NCBI GenBank assembly: GCA_031552405.1
Contig: JAVBMN010000010.1
Span: 1 to 64,000, forward strand
Reading direction: 5' to 3'
Length of the DNA: 64,000 bases
Source: UBA1794 sp031552405
GTDB taxonomy: Bacteria; Bacteroidota; Bacteroidia; Bacteroidales; Bacteroidaceae
Shown here: one piece after another, positions 17,152 through 25,503 of the stretch
Position numbering within the stretch: the stretch's first letter is position 1
Layout: every line of letters starts with the position of its first letter
Position numbers and translations under genes: made by a program
The notes under the pieces: model-generated
What the model saw: only the letters and a program-made list of their open reading frames with translations
Told to the model about the DNA's origin: nothing
The model's database searches: none

Positions 17152-19938
17152 TTATTTGAATTGTTTACGTTTCCCATCACCTTCCTTTTCAGAGAAGAAC
17201 AGGGGGGCATCTACGCCGTGGATCACTACCGAAGAAATGCTATTAAATGCAGTGGACGAACTGGGGACAGCCTCAAAGGTGTACTCCCTTGCCATTATAT
17301 TCTGCAAAGCGGGAAGTACGTTTGCCTTCGAATCAGATTCCATTCTGGAGGCCACTGACATACCATTATGATCCGTGTGTACCTGTAGTTCGTGGAATAC
17401 TTTTTCCTCTCTGTTGAAGGCATTTGTCTTATAGTATCCCGAATTTCCATCTGTACATACAGACACTAACTGGAAATGATAACGGATGAAATCCATAATC
17501 TTCCGGGCAACCACTTTCCGGGCTTCCAAGTCTCGTGCTCTTTCAGCATCTGATGCACCTTCTCCTAAGTGCGGACGAGTTTCTAAATCCGTCCATCGGG
17601 GAAGCCCCTGTGTGTATGCCTGCATCATGGCTGCATTCGTAGGAGCATAGAGAGTGTAATCAAAGTGCTGCAGAAAACCTACACATTCCGTATTGGAGGT
17701 AATGGTTTGAGTTCCGGCTTTTTTCGGAAGGATCAATGCCTGATACAACATCAGGGAATCCGGTTTGGCATGGTATTTTGTTGAAATCAACTCATCAAAG
17801 CCAGTAAGCAATCCGACAAACTCCGAGAACTCCGGATGGGACTTTAGCGCATCAATCACTGTGCAGCGGGTGGGCTGGATGACTTTATTTACAACCAAGG
17901 TTGCACCGTTTCCGCCGCTGCCGTGTTCGCCATTCAGGATCTGGTTAGACTGATTGTAGAAGGTGATGACCTCCGGGGTCTCTCCGTTTTCCACATTACC
18001 TCCCGAAAGCACTGTGGCTCCTGTCTGGAAAGAGGATATGGCCACATAGGTTCCACCTATCGACTTGTAATATCCACCCTTACTCCAATCGTTTCTGTCC
18101 ATTGGAATAATACAATTATCTAGGAGATCTTTCAAAAGAGTCTTCACTTTAGTGGCATCTACAGAAGAGGGAATCCCTTCATCTATACCTGGTTTCACCA
18201 GGGTTGTAGTAGCAGTGACGGTTCTGGCAGACTCATTGTATTTGAATGAAATGCGTTTATAGCTTCCATCTATTGACGAATAGAAAGGATCTCTGTAATA
18301 CAACAGCGCTTCATCGGTGGGCACTACAAAGGCAAACGTATTTTCCATGGAATTCAGGTAGGTACCGTATCCATCGGGAATATAGGTAGTCTTGTCCGAA
18401 TTAAAAAGGGCCCATCCCATGATTCTGAGGTTCTCAACATTTAAACAAGGAGCCCATACAGTAACATAAGAATCAGGGGTATATACCTTATTGATTACGT
18501 ATATCACTCCGTTATTGGCCGGGAATACCATTTTGTTTCCGTAGGCATCTGTGGCAATATCTTCTTTCCTGATACACTGCTCCCGATTACCGTCATTCAA
18601 TACTTTATCAAAGGCAGAAGGAAGAGAGCCGATGAAGGAGGTCTTCATGTGGTTGTTAAGGAGGCGCACCAGCAGATCCCTGGGCACATCTTCCCAGCTA
18701 CTGTATCCGTGCATGAGCATCTGTCCGGTAGAACTGCTCCGCCATTCTTCCAAGGCTTTGTTGGTGGGTACAAAGAGTGCGCTCATATCATCCTGAAAGC
18801 TATCTCCTGTAGAATAAGAGCTGCGTTGCCAGGAAGGATCAAACAGGAGCTGGGGCTGAGCTATATTTAGAGAGTCCTTTTGAAGGGCATACTGTCCGTT
18901 TTGGGCAAAATAGGCTTTGCGATATATCGGAGTCCCGTCTAAAGTTACCTTTTTGATATCGGAAACAGTGGGCATAGTGTATAGATCCAGCAGCGAAGAG
19001 AACAGGGAACAATCCGCTACTTTCTTGAGTTCTTCATCCATGGCGGAGGGCGGGAAAGACAATTCGGCCAGTTGGTATACATAACCGTTCAGGCAATCTG
19101 CCGATTCTTCTGCCGGGGTATTGAAGAAATACATGCCTCCATCCGAAGTCTTAGCAGTAATAAATTGCATGTCCTCACTTGTAACTTTTCGGTCTTTACA
19201 GTACTTGGCGGTAAAAACGACGGAGGGCATTGCATCAGTAACCGGGTGAGAAAGATAAGCTCCGCCTTTTTCGCGGAGAGCATCCCAATAACTGTTTCGG
19301 GGTAATCCCGATGCAGATGTGTATGTAGCTTCAACGGCAGAAAGATTGGGTTGACGGAAAGCTCTTGCAGGATCGTTCACGCTGTAGGAAATACCCGGAT
19401 AGCGTTGCGTCAGACTGATCTCTGAACGGCTTCCCGGTAATAGCATAGGTTCCAAAAGTCTGCGTTTCTGCACATTGCTTAATTGTTCGTAACTGTTTAC
19501 CGGACAAGCCGTCGAAGCCAGAAACAGCTTCCATGCCTGATCATTGGCAGCAAAGAGCGTATAATTATCCGTGGCGCCATTTAAAGCTTCGGCATAGCCC
19601 AGTTCGTCTATCAACCGCAAAGTGTAGGTATAATTCCCGCTCAACTGCAGATAGCGATAAATCGTCATTGCCCTTGTATCCGGAACAAAAGAGATACTAT
19701 CCAGAAGCCAGGGAGATCCCAAGCTCACAAAGGTAGATACATCTCCCTCTTTTATATTGAGTTTCAGCAAATGGCTCATATTCGAATCGTATTCTGTCGA
19801 CAGGTAATTCACTGTCTTCGAACTTCCGAAATTGAGCATCCTGCCATCCTTGTAATACGCCTTCACCTGGTAGTCTTGTGCAGACAGGAAGGGCGCGGAC
19901 AGGAACGCAGTAAGACATAGTATGATGTATGTTCTCAT
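17152..19938 (-). CDS. Large secreted multi-FAS1 protein
   Basis: A 928-residue protein with signal peptide MRTYIILCLTAFLSAPFLSA. The shared N-terminal motif (YQVKAYYKDGRMLNFGSSKT) precedes about four FAS1 units. They are recognised by the repeated FxPTxxAL-type box and by closings like NKVxxP: DNYTLFAANDQAWKLF (about 125-140); SALFVPTNKALEEW then VIYVINKVYTP; FAFVVPTDEALLYY then LVVNKVIQP; and YTLYAPTNAAMMQAYTQGLP. The last unit ends in a domain rich in DALKSHPEFSEFV and YHFQLVSVCTDGNSGYY. It is the largest product of the operon and the likeliest scaffold. No lipobox, so its attachment to the surface is unclear. Confidence 0.8.
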   Translation of the reverse strand: MRTYIILCLTAFLSAPFLSAQDYQVKAYYKDGRMLNFGSSKTVNYLSTEYDSNMSHLLKLNIKEGDVSTFVSLGSPWLLDSISFVPDTRAMTIYRYLQLSGNYTYTLRLIDELGYAEALNGATDNYTLFAANDQAWKLFLASTACPVNSYEQLSNVQKRRLLEPMLLPGSRSEISLTQRYPGISYSVNDPARAFRQPNLSAVEATYTSASGLPRNSYWDALREKGGAYLSHPVTDAMPSVVFTAKYCKDRKVTSEDMQFITAKTSDGGMYFFNTPAEESADCLNGYVYQLAELSFPPSAMDEELKKVADCSLFSSLLDLYTMPTVSDIKKVTLDGTPIYRKAYFAQNGQYALQKDSLNIAQPQLLFDPSWQRSSYSTGDSFQDDMSALFVPTNKALEEWRSSSTGQMLMHGYSSWEDVPRDLLVRLLNNHMKTSFIGSLPSAFDKVLNDGNREQCIRKEDIATDAYGNKMVFPANNGVIYVINKVYTPDSYVTVWAPCLNVENLRIMGWALFNSDKTTYIPDGYGTYLNSMENTFAFVVPTDEALLYYRDPFYSSIDGSYKRISFKYNESARTVTATTTLVKPGIDEGIPSSVDATKVKTLLKDLLDNCIIPMDRNDWSKGGYYKSIGGTYVAISSFQTGATVLSGGNVENGETPEVITFYNQSNQILNGEHGSGGNGATLVVNKVIQPTRCTVIDALKSHPEFSEFVGLLTGFDELISTKYHAKPDSLMLYQALILPKKAGTQTITSNTECVGFLQHFDYTLYAPTNAAMMQAYTQGLPRWTDLETRPHLGEGASDAERARDLEARKVVARKIMDFIRYHFQLVSVCTDGNSGYYKTNAFNREEKVFHELQVHTDHNGMSVASRMESDSKANVLPALQNIMAREYTFEAVPSSSTAFNSISSVVIHGVDAPLFFSEKEGDGKRKQFK

Positions 19939-19957
19939 TGTAATCGCAATTAAAAGG

Positions 19958-20491
19958 TTACTTCATAAACTTAAAAGAAGGCAATGAGTTGCTTGCAATA
20001 CCTGTAATTGTTACGACGTATGTACCCGGCACCAAGTCGGAAATATCAACTGAGAGAGTGAAATCTTCGATGCTGTAGTAATAAGGACTTGGTTTTTGTT
20101 TTACAAGAACTCCGTCTTCTGTTTGTATCTTCACCACATACCTGCCATATTCTTGATAATACTTACTGTCGATCACTATAAACAGGGAGCGCGTATTATT
20201 ATAATAGGTCACACCGTTGTCGCCAGGGTTCTCGGCAGACCATTTGGCTACTATGTCAGTGGGGAAACCTGACAGGCTGAGATACTTTACATTTTCATAC
20301 GAATACGCCTGGATTAAGCGCTCTGAGGAAGAGGCCAAACGAATCTCTCCATCGTGAAAGATAATGCGGCTTACATCTTGCAGGGAATGTGATTCTTCTT
20401 TTCCAGATATACTTTTTACAAGCAACTGTTGTGCCGACACGGTAAATGCACTGCATGCAAAGAGTGCCAGTGAAAGGATAGTTTTTTTCAT
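19958..20491 (-). CDS. Small secreted protein with a T9SS-like C-terminal domain, first gene of the FAS1 operon
   Basis: A 177-residue protein with signal peptide MKKTILSLALFACSAFTVSA. The N-terminal 45 residues carry the operon's motif (LLVKSISGKEESHSLQDVSR, then IIFHDGEIRL). The last 70 residues resemble a type IX secretion sorting domain: YVVKIQTEDGVLVKQ, then VDISDLVPGTYVVTITG, closing with SFKFMK. Nothing in this window encodes T9SS machinery, so the fold may be used differently, for example as a plain beta-sandwich partner. It is followed after 19 bases by the multi-FAS1 gene. Confidence 0.65.
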   Translation of the reverse strand: MKKTILSLALFACSAFTVSAQQLLVKSISGKEESHSLQDVSRIIFHDGEIRLASSSERLIQAYSYENVKYLSLSGFPTDIVAKWSAENPGDNGVTYYNNTRSLFIVIDSKYYQEYGRYVVKIQTEDGVLVKQKPSPYYYSIEDFTLSVDISDLVPGTYVVTITGIASNSLPSFKFMK

Positions 20492-20506
20492 TTCGGTTTC
20501 TTTTAG

Positions 20507-20680
20507 CCTGTATTATTCATACTCTTTCGTAGCGAGAATGCTAAGTATTTGTTCTCCAGTGTGAGCACAGCGATAAATCACGCAGAATGTAGCTCGCTAC
20601 ATTCAAGGGGTGAAGAGCGAGCATTACGCTGGAGGGCAGGTAATTGGCGTTTGCAGCAGAAAGAGTATGAATAATACAGG
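20507..20680. mobile_element. 174-base palindromic MITE-like element
   Basis: The ends form a perfect 22-base inverted repeat: CCTGTATTATTCATACTCTT... at 20507-20528 and its complement at 20659-20680. Inside are GAATGTAGC/GCTACATTC (20585-20604) and CTCCAG/CTGGAG half-sites. No ORF of substance lies within. It sits in the 5' leader region of the FAS1 operon. A 15-base match to its end (CCTGTATTATTCATA) recurs at 49495-49509, which supports a dispersed element. Confidence 0.6.
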
Positions 20681-20794
20681 TTAGGTTATGCTTACTCTTT
20701 TTCCTTGGATTTTCAGCACCTCTCCATCGTTTCTTGATGTAATAGGGCCTGCAATACCGTTTGCTGGTCCTAATAGAACTAATACTGTCTGCGA

Positions 20795-20826
20795 CAAATA
20801 TATTAAACAAACACAAAGAACGCAAA
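20795..20826 (-). promoter_or_regulatory. Promoter of the FAS1 operon
   Basis: On the minus strand TTTG (20826-20823), a 20-base spacer and TATATTTG (20802-20795) match the Bacteroidetes promoter exactly. It points to the FAS1 operon with a leader of about 300 bases that contains the 174-base element. The rest of the 20492-20988 gap holds only this element and the terminator at 20923. Confidence 0.72.
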
Positions 20827-20914
20827 TTATAATAGACAACTTCTCAAGGCGTCAACATTATTTAACCCTTTCATCCTTCTAATCCCCTAAATAAGACTTT
20901 TTCAATTAGATAAC

Positions 20915-20965
20915 TCCTAAAAACACCCGTGGGCAATACGCGATATACGTATCACCCACGGGTGT
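20915..20965 (-). terminator. Terminator of the ior-paaK operon
   Basis: ACACCCGTGGG (20923-20933) and CCCACGGGTGT (20955-20965) form a perfect 11-base stem. Read on the minus strand the stem is followed by TTTTAGG. It lies 24 bases after the paaK stop. Confidence 0.85.
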
Positions 20966-20988
20966 ATAATAAGCAGCAAATTTGTATC

Positions 20989-22302
20989 TTAGAAATTCCT
21001 ACGCAGATCCTTTACCCGAACTGCTTTTCCCTCGCTTTGGGGTATGGTGCCTTTATTTACAAGTTTTAGCAACGGAGTCACAAGGATCTCATCACGCAGC
21101 TCATGAATGATATCACGACGTACTTTCTCCAAATCCAAGATTGTATCGGAAGAGAGTTCATTGAGCTCAGCCTCTATGAGTAGGATGTCTTGATCGTCCA
21201 CTGTTTCTAATGTAATAAGGTAGTTGCTTCCTATCTCCGGATGCTTCATCAGGACCTGCTCTATCTGCATAGGGAAGATGTTTACACCTTTGATGATGAA
21301 CATATCGTCTGTGCGACCTTTCAAACGGTCAATACGCAAGTGGGTACGTCCACAGGGACAAGCACCCGGAATAACACGGGTAAGATCGCGGGTGCGGTAG
21401 CGGATAAGGGGCATCATAGTGCGATCCAGAGTAGTGAGCACCAGTTCGCCCAGCTCGCCTTCAGGTACGGGTTGACCGGTTTCGGGGTCAATGATTTCCA
21501 CAAGGAAACAGTCTTCCCAGATGTGCATACCGTTCTGTTCTTTGCATTCGAAGCCCAGACCGGGGCCACTCATCTCGGACATGCCAAAGCTGTTGTAGGC
21601 TTTTACACCAAGCAGCTGCTCTATCTTCTTGCGTTGCTCGTTGGTATGCGGTTCGGCACCAATAGCCAGGATGCGGAGCGTGGTGGAGGCAGGATTTACT
21701 CCTTCTTCTTCAATGACCTCTGCCAGGCGCAGGGCATAGCTGGGGATCGCATGAAGCACTGTAGTGCCAAAATCCTGTATGAACTTGAGCTGGCGCTTGC
21801 TGTTTCCGGCAGCAGCAGGTACGGTGGTACATCCCAGGCGTTCGGCACCATACTGGAAACCGAGTCCGCCGGTAAACATACCGTATCCGGAGCTATTCTG
21901 GAATACGTCCGTATTACGTACTCCCACCATGTACAGACAGCGGGCCACAAGATTGGCCCACGAATCCAAATCGTGCCTGGAGTGTACTATTACCGTGGGA
22001 GTACCCGTAGTACCACTGGAAGAGTGAAGGCGCACAGCATCCTTCATGTCACCGGCCACCATCCCGAAGGGGTAGTTGTCGCGCATGTCCTGCTTCAGCG
22101 TAAAGGGAAACTTACGGATGTCATCCACTGTTTGGATGCTTTCGGGCGAGACTCCGGCTTCTTCGAATACCTTTTTGTAAAAGTCGCAGCCCATAGCGGT
22201 AGCTATTGTTTTACGCAAGCGTTCCGCCTGAAACTCCCGAAGCGCTTCGCGCGACATGGTTTCAAGGTCTTCCTGCCAGTATTCGGAATCCATGCTTTTC
22301 AT
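20989..22302 (-). CDS. paaK: Phenylacetate-CoA ligase
   Basis: A 437-residue member of the adenylate-forming family, the usual PaaK length. Visible: the phosphate loop SSSGTTGTPT (near 94-103), the AMP-binding segment YNSFGMSEMSGPG, the cysteine-bearing CPCGRTHLRIDRLKGR, and the C-terminal lysine region GTIPQSEGKAVRV. It links aryl-acetates such as phenylacetate to CoA with ATP. It is the last gene of a three-gene operon after iorA and iorB, separated by 4 bases. Together they can interconvert aryl-pyruvate, aryl-acetyl-CoA and aryl-acetate. In an anaerobe this may run either to recover ATP or to make aromatic amino acids from aryl-acetates. The direction is not given by the sequence. Confidence 0.93.
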   Translation of the reverse strand: MKSMDSEYWQEDLETMSREALREFQAERLRKTIATAMGCDFYKKVFEEAGVSPESIQTVDDIRKFPFTLKQDMRDNYPFGMVAGDMKDAVRLHSSSGTTGTPTVIVHSRHDLDSWANLVARCLYMVGVRNTDVFQNSSGYGMFTGGLGFQYGAERLGCTTVPAAAGNSKRQLKFIQDFGTTVLHAIPSYALRLAEVIEEEGVNPASTTLRILAIGAEPHTNEQRKKIEQLLGVKAYNSFGMSEMSGPGLGFECKEQNGMHIWEDCFLVEIIDPETGQPVPEGELGELVLTTLDRTMMPLIRYRTRDLTRVIPGACPCGRTHLRIDRLKGRTDDMFIIKGVNIFPMQIEQVLMKHPEIGSNYLITLETVDDQDILLIEAELNELSSDTILDLEKVRRDIIHELRDEILVTPLLKLVNKGTIPQSEGKAVRVKDLRRNF

Positions 22303-22306
22303 GTTC

Positions 22307-22894
22307 CTAGAGGTTTAATACTTTCTGCGCAATGTCCCTTCCGGCGGCTAAGGCCTTAAGATTCATCTCTACGATTTCCTCGCCTTTGCGGGCAAAGATA
22401 TCGCGGATGCTTTCGCAGATCATTGCATAGTCGATACCCAGGAAGGGAGTGGTAGCTCCCAGCAGTACCATGTTGGCTACGCGCACGGATCCCAACTCAC
22501 GGGCCATTTCTTCGATGTTGAGCACTACCTTGTTGGGGAGTTTCTCTATCTCGGCCATTACCAGCTGGATGTCGGGGTAGTTGGGGATGTTGATGAACGG
22601 AGTTTCATTGGTCACCAACCATGCGTCCGCACTTAAATAGGGCAGGTACCGAAGCCCCTCCATGGGTTCCATGGAAATGATAAGGTCACACTGACCGGTA
22701 GGAATAAGGTCGGAAGCAATGGGGGAGTCGCTGATGCGCAGATTCGACTGCACGTCGCCTCCGCGCTGACTCATACCATGCACTTCGGCCTGTTTCATGT
22801 AAAGGCCGCATTTCAGGGCTGCTTTACCTATTACGGTAGCGATGGAGAGGATGCCTTGTCCTCCCACGCCGGATAACAATATATCTTTCTTCAT
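22307..22894 (-). CDS. iorB: Indolepyruvate ferredoxin oxidoreductase, beta subunit
   Basis: A 195-residue gamma-type pyruvate-oxidoreductase domain. It starts with the family's GVGGQGILSIATVIGKAAL segment, then HGMSQRGGDVQSNLRIS and CDLIISMEPMEGLRYLPYL. It forms the enzyme with IorA and converts aryl-pyruvates plus CoA to aryl-acetyl-CoA, CO2 and reduced ferredoxin. It lies between iorA (6 bases upstream) and paaK (4 bases downstream). Confidence 0.93.
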   Translation of the reverse strand: MKKDILLSGVGGQGILSIATVIGKAALKCGLYMKQAEVHGMSQRGGDVQSNLRISDSPIASDLIPTGQCDLIISMEPMEGLRYLPYLSADAWLVTNETPFINIPNYPDIQLVMAEIEKLPNKVVLNIEEMARELGSVRVANMVLLGATTPFLGIDYAMICESIRDIFARKGEEIVEMNLKALAAGRDIAQKVLNL

Positions 22895-22900
22895 GGGGCT

Positions 22901-24493
22901 TTACTTTTTTACTTTCTTGCGTTTCAGGGTCTGGATGCACTCGCGGCGGGGAACAATTACAGATACACCTTTATATTCTATCTCCTCACGGATGAGGGTG
23001 CGCATCTCTTCGTAGTTCTTTTTCAGGGGCACTACGGTGCGTACATGCTCGGGGGCTACGCCGAGTCCGAGACAGATGGCTTCAATGCGTCCGGTCCCAG
23101 CCGAATCCTGTCCGCCAGTCATGGCCGTGGTTTCATTGTCGGAGATGATGATAGTCACGTTGGTATTTTCATTCACGCAGTCCAGCAGACCTGTAATACC
23201 GGAGTGGGTAAAGGTAGAGTCGCCTATCACAGCCACAGAAGGATAAAGGCCTGCATCGGCAGCTCCCTTGGCCATGGTGATGGAGGCTCCCATGTCCACA
23301 CAGGAATTGATGGCATGAAATGGAGCTCCTGCTCCCAGCGTGTAGCAGCCTATGTCGCCAAATACACGGTGAGTGGGATATTCTGCCCGGAGTATCTCAG
23401 TAAGGATGGCGTACATATCGCGGTGTCCACACCCTTCGCACAAGGCGGGCGGGCGCATCTCCACAAGGGAGGGAACGGTAAAGAGCGCTTTGTTATCGAA
23501 GCCCAAAGCCTGTGCCACATTGTCCGGGTTCAACTCACCCATGCGGGGCAGCGTACCATCCAGGCGGCCTTTGATCTTCTTGCCTTGTTTGAGGTATCCC
23601 TGGAGAAGACGCTCTACGAAGGGCTGCCCGTCTTCCAGCACCATCACCTCGTCGCATTCGGCAAAGAGGCGTTCCAGCTGCTTCACGGGAAGGGGATACT
23701 GGCCAATCTTCAAGACAGGGTAGGGGGCGCCCTGTGGATAGTTCTCCATCAGGTAATTGTAGCCGATACCACAGGCCACGATACCCATCGACTTGTCGGC
23801 TCCGTCGGTATATTGATTATAAGGAGATTCCTCGGATGCTTTCAGCAATACTTCCTGTTTCTCCACCAGGGTGGCATATCTGCGGCGTGCAATACCGGGC
23901 AGGAGTACAAACTGACGCGGATCTTCCGGGTAGCTGTTTGCATTCTGCGGACGCACCGATTTACGCTCCACACCGGAGCGTGAATGTGCCAGTCGCGTTA
24001 CAATGCGCAGCAACACCGGCTCAGCAATGGCTTCAGAAAAGTCGTATCCATTATATACCATATCGTAAGCTTCCTGCTGATTGGAGGGCTCCAGCATGGG
24101 AAGCAAGGCAAAATCGCCATAGAAACGGCTGTCCTGCTCATTTTGCGAGGAGTGCATGCTGGGATCATCTGCAGCCAGAACCATCAATCCACCGTTTACT
24201 CCCGTAATGGCAGAGTTCACAAAACAGTCGGCCGCCACATTCATACCCACATGTTTCATACATACCAGGGCACGTTTTCCGGCAAAGGACATACCCAAAG
24301 CTGCCTCCATGGCAGTTTTCTCATTGGCACTCCAGCGGCTGTGAATGCCATTCTCCTGCGTGCCTGGTGCACTTTGAATATACTCGGTTATTTCGGTGGA
24401 AGGTGTTCCCGGATAGGCATATACCCCTGTGAGGCCGGCATCCAACGCTGCTTGCGCAATGGCCTCGTCACCTAAAAGAAGTTGTTTACTCAT
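22901..24493 (-). CDS. iorA: Indolepyruvate ferredoxin oxidoreductase, alpha subunit
   Basis: A 530-residue thiamine-diphosphate enzyme subunit. The N-terminal domain begins LLLGDEAIAQAALDAGLTGV with YAYPGTPSTEI. The TPP domain shows CEGCGHRDMYAIL (about 360), GDIGCYTLGAGAPF and the metal-binding GDSTFTHSGITGLLD ... NENTNVTIIISDN. Classical archaeal IorA is about 620 residues and ends in a two-cluster ferredoxin domain. Here the protein stops at ECIQTLKRKKVKK with no CxxCxxCxxxC motif, so electrons must leave through a separate carrier. It is the first gene of the operon. Confidence 0.93.
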   Translation of the reverse strand: MSKQLLLGDEAIAQAALDAGLTGVYAYPGTPSTEITEYIQSAPGTQENGIHSRWSANEKTAMEAALGMSFAGKRALVCMKHVGMNVAADCFVNSAITGVNGGLMVLAADDPSMHSSQNEQDSRFYGDFALLPMLEPSNQQEAYDMVYNGYDFSEAIAEPVLLRIVTRLAHSRSGVERKSVRPQNANSYPEDPRQFVLLPGIARRRYATLVEKQEVLLKASEESPYNQYTDGADKSMGIVACGIGYNYLMENYPQGAPYPVLKIGQYPLPVKQLERLFAECDEVMVLEDGQPFVERLLQGYLKQGKKIKGRLDGTLPRMGELNPDNVAQALGFDNKALFTVPSLVEMRPPALCEGCGHRDMYAILTEILRAEYPTHRVFGDIGCYTLGAGAPFHAINSCVDMGASITMAKGAADAGLYPSVAVIGDSTFTHSGITGLLDCVNENTNVTIIISDNETTAMTGGQDSAGTGRIEAICLGLGVAPEHVRTVVPLKKNYEEMRTLIREEIEYKGVSVIVPRRECIQTLKRKKVKK

Positions 24494-24563
24494 ACTTTAT
24501 TATTTGTACTACTCAGAATTTTCATTGGTGCAGATTACTGAAATGCTGCATTTTTTTGATCCG

Positions 24564-24571
24564 CAAAGATA
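24564..24571 (-). promoter_or_regulatory. Promoter -7 element for iorA-iorB-paaK
   Basis: TATCTTTG on the minus strand matches TAnnTTTG and lies 70 bases before the iorA ATG. No -33 TTTG at the expected spacing was seen. Confidence 0.55.
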
Positions 24572-24685
24572 CATAAAATTCACGCGCTATACTTAAGGAA
24601 AGAACAAAAAAGCAATCTATAAAGTGATGAAGAGGTGAGCAAATCGCGCAAAATCGCCACACGGAACATAACTCACACAAAGCCT

Positions 24686-24744
24686 CCACGTTCCACCAAT
24701 CGTCTGAAACCCTTTGACACAAGGGGTTTTGAGGTGGAACGTGG
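24686..24744. repeat. Long hairpin in the iorA-dnaA gap
   Basis: CCACGTTCCACC (24686-24697) pairs perfectly with GGTGGAACGTGG (24733-24744). Inside, AAACCCTT (24707-24714) pairs with AAGGGGTTT (24721-24729) apart from one extra G. There is no T-run. It lies well upstream of both divergent genes. Its role is unknown. Confidence 0.7.
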
Positions 24745-24754
24745 TGCTTCCACC

Positions 24755-24905
24755 GAAGCAAGAAACTGATGCGCATGAGTTGAACAATTGGTGCGCACCA
24801 ATCTTTGAACTGATGGGCACGAAATCTCGTGCGCTGCAGTTGCCGAAACTCAGGCCTGAGTTTTTAAATTTCAGGCCTGAGTTTCTGCAAACATAGCCCT
24901 GTGTT
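24755..24905. repeat. Dispersed CAGGCCTGAG palindrome element, copy 1
   Basis: This stretch contains the perfect palindrome ATTGGTGCGCACCAAT (24786-24801), GCACGA/TCGTGC half-sites, then two CTCAGGCCTGAG-type palindromes separated by TTTTTAAATTT. The same order of blocks (GCGCACnAA, GGCACGA, CTGCAG, CTCAGGCCTGAGTTT, TTCAGGCCTGAG, GCCTGnGTTTT) recurs at 35770-35896. The rest of the 24494-25503 gap shows no gene and no cluster of TTATnCACA DnaA boxes. Confidence 0.65.
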
Positions 24906-25310
24906 TTTCTCCCCTCTTTCACTGGTTCCACTGAGCCCTTTATTACTTTTTTGGAAGGTGGAGGGTTGTGCACGTATTCACGCAACGGATACAGCATACA
25001 CAACTGTCGCAAAAGATTTATTCCCGGCAGTGACCAGGCACATCACTCCTCTCTTCAAGAACTAATTTCACCAGAGAAGGAGAAAAAAATATAAGTAAGG
25101 AGATCGTTTTATCGCTATAAAAAATAGTATAATCGGAAAGAAATATGTATGGAAAATCAAAGCTCGAAAAACGACTATTTAGATTACATCCAAATTACGC
25201 ACGCATAAAGAAGAGGGGAAAAACAGCCCGCAACTATCCTATTTTAAGGGCTTATAACAAATAATGCTATACAACATAAAACAAGAAACACGAATGTAAC
25301 ATCTTTGTTA

Positions 25311-25318
25311 TATATTTG
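25311..25318 (+). promoter_or_regulatory. Promoter -7 element for dnaA
   Basis: TATATTTG fits the Bacteroidetes -7 consensus. It would give a leader of about 180 bases to the dnaA ATG at 25504. A matching -33 was not found, so the call is tentative. Confidence 0.45.
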
Positions 25319-25503
25319 TTTTTCAGCAATTTGAAATTTTGCAATATAAAAAAATATGCCTAAATCAGATCAAAATCAGTAATTCGCTGTATTTGAAACA
25401 CTTAATGAATCCTTCTAAATCGCAAAGAAAAACCGATTTGTTTTTTCAGAATATCATCCTCATCTTTGCAATAACAAAAAGATGGAATAACCATTTTATA
25501 AAG

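Noticed and set aside
20541..20825. Small open frames in the FAS1 leader region
   Set aside because: They cross the palindromic element and promoter, have no start context and no conserved pattern.
21241..22359. Long open frame (372 codons) on the plus strand opposite paaK
   Set aside because: It is antisense to a clear PaaK protein, has no recognisable motif and a composition dictated by the paaK codons.
25339..25503. N-terminal extension of DnaA by 55 residues
   Set aside because: It would need a TTG start, has no similarity to DnaA domain I and covers the likely leader.
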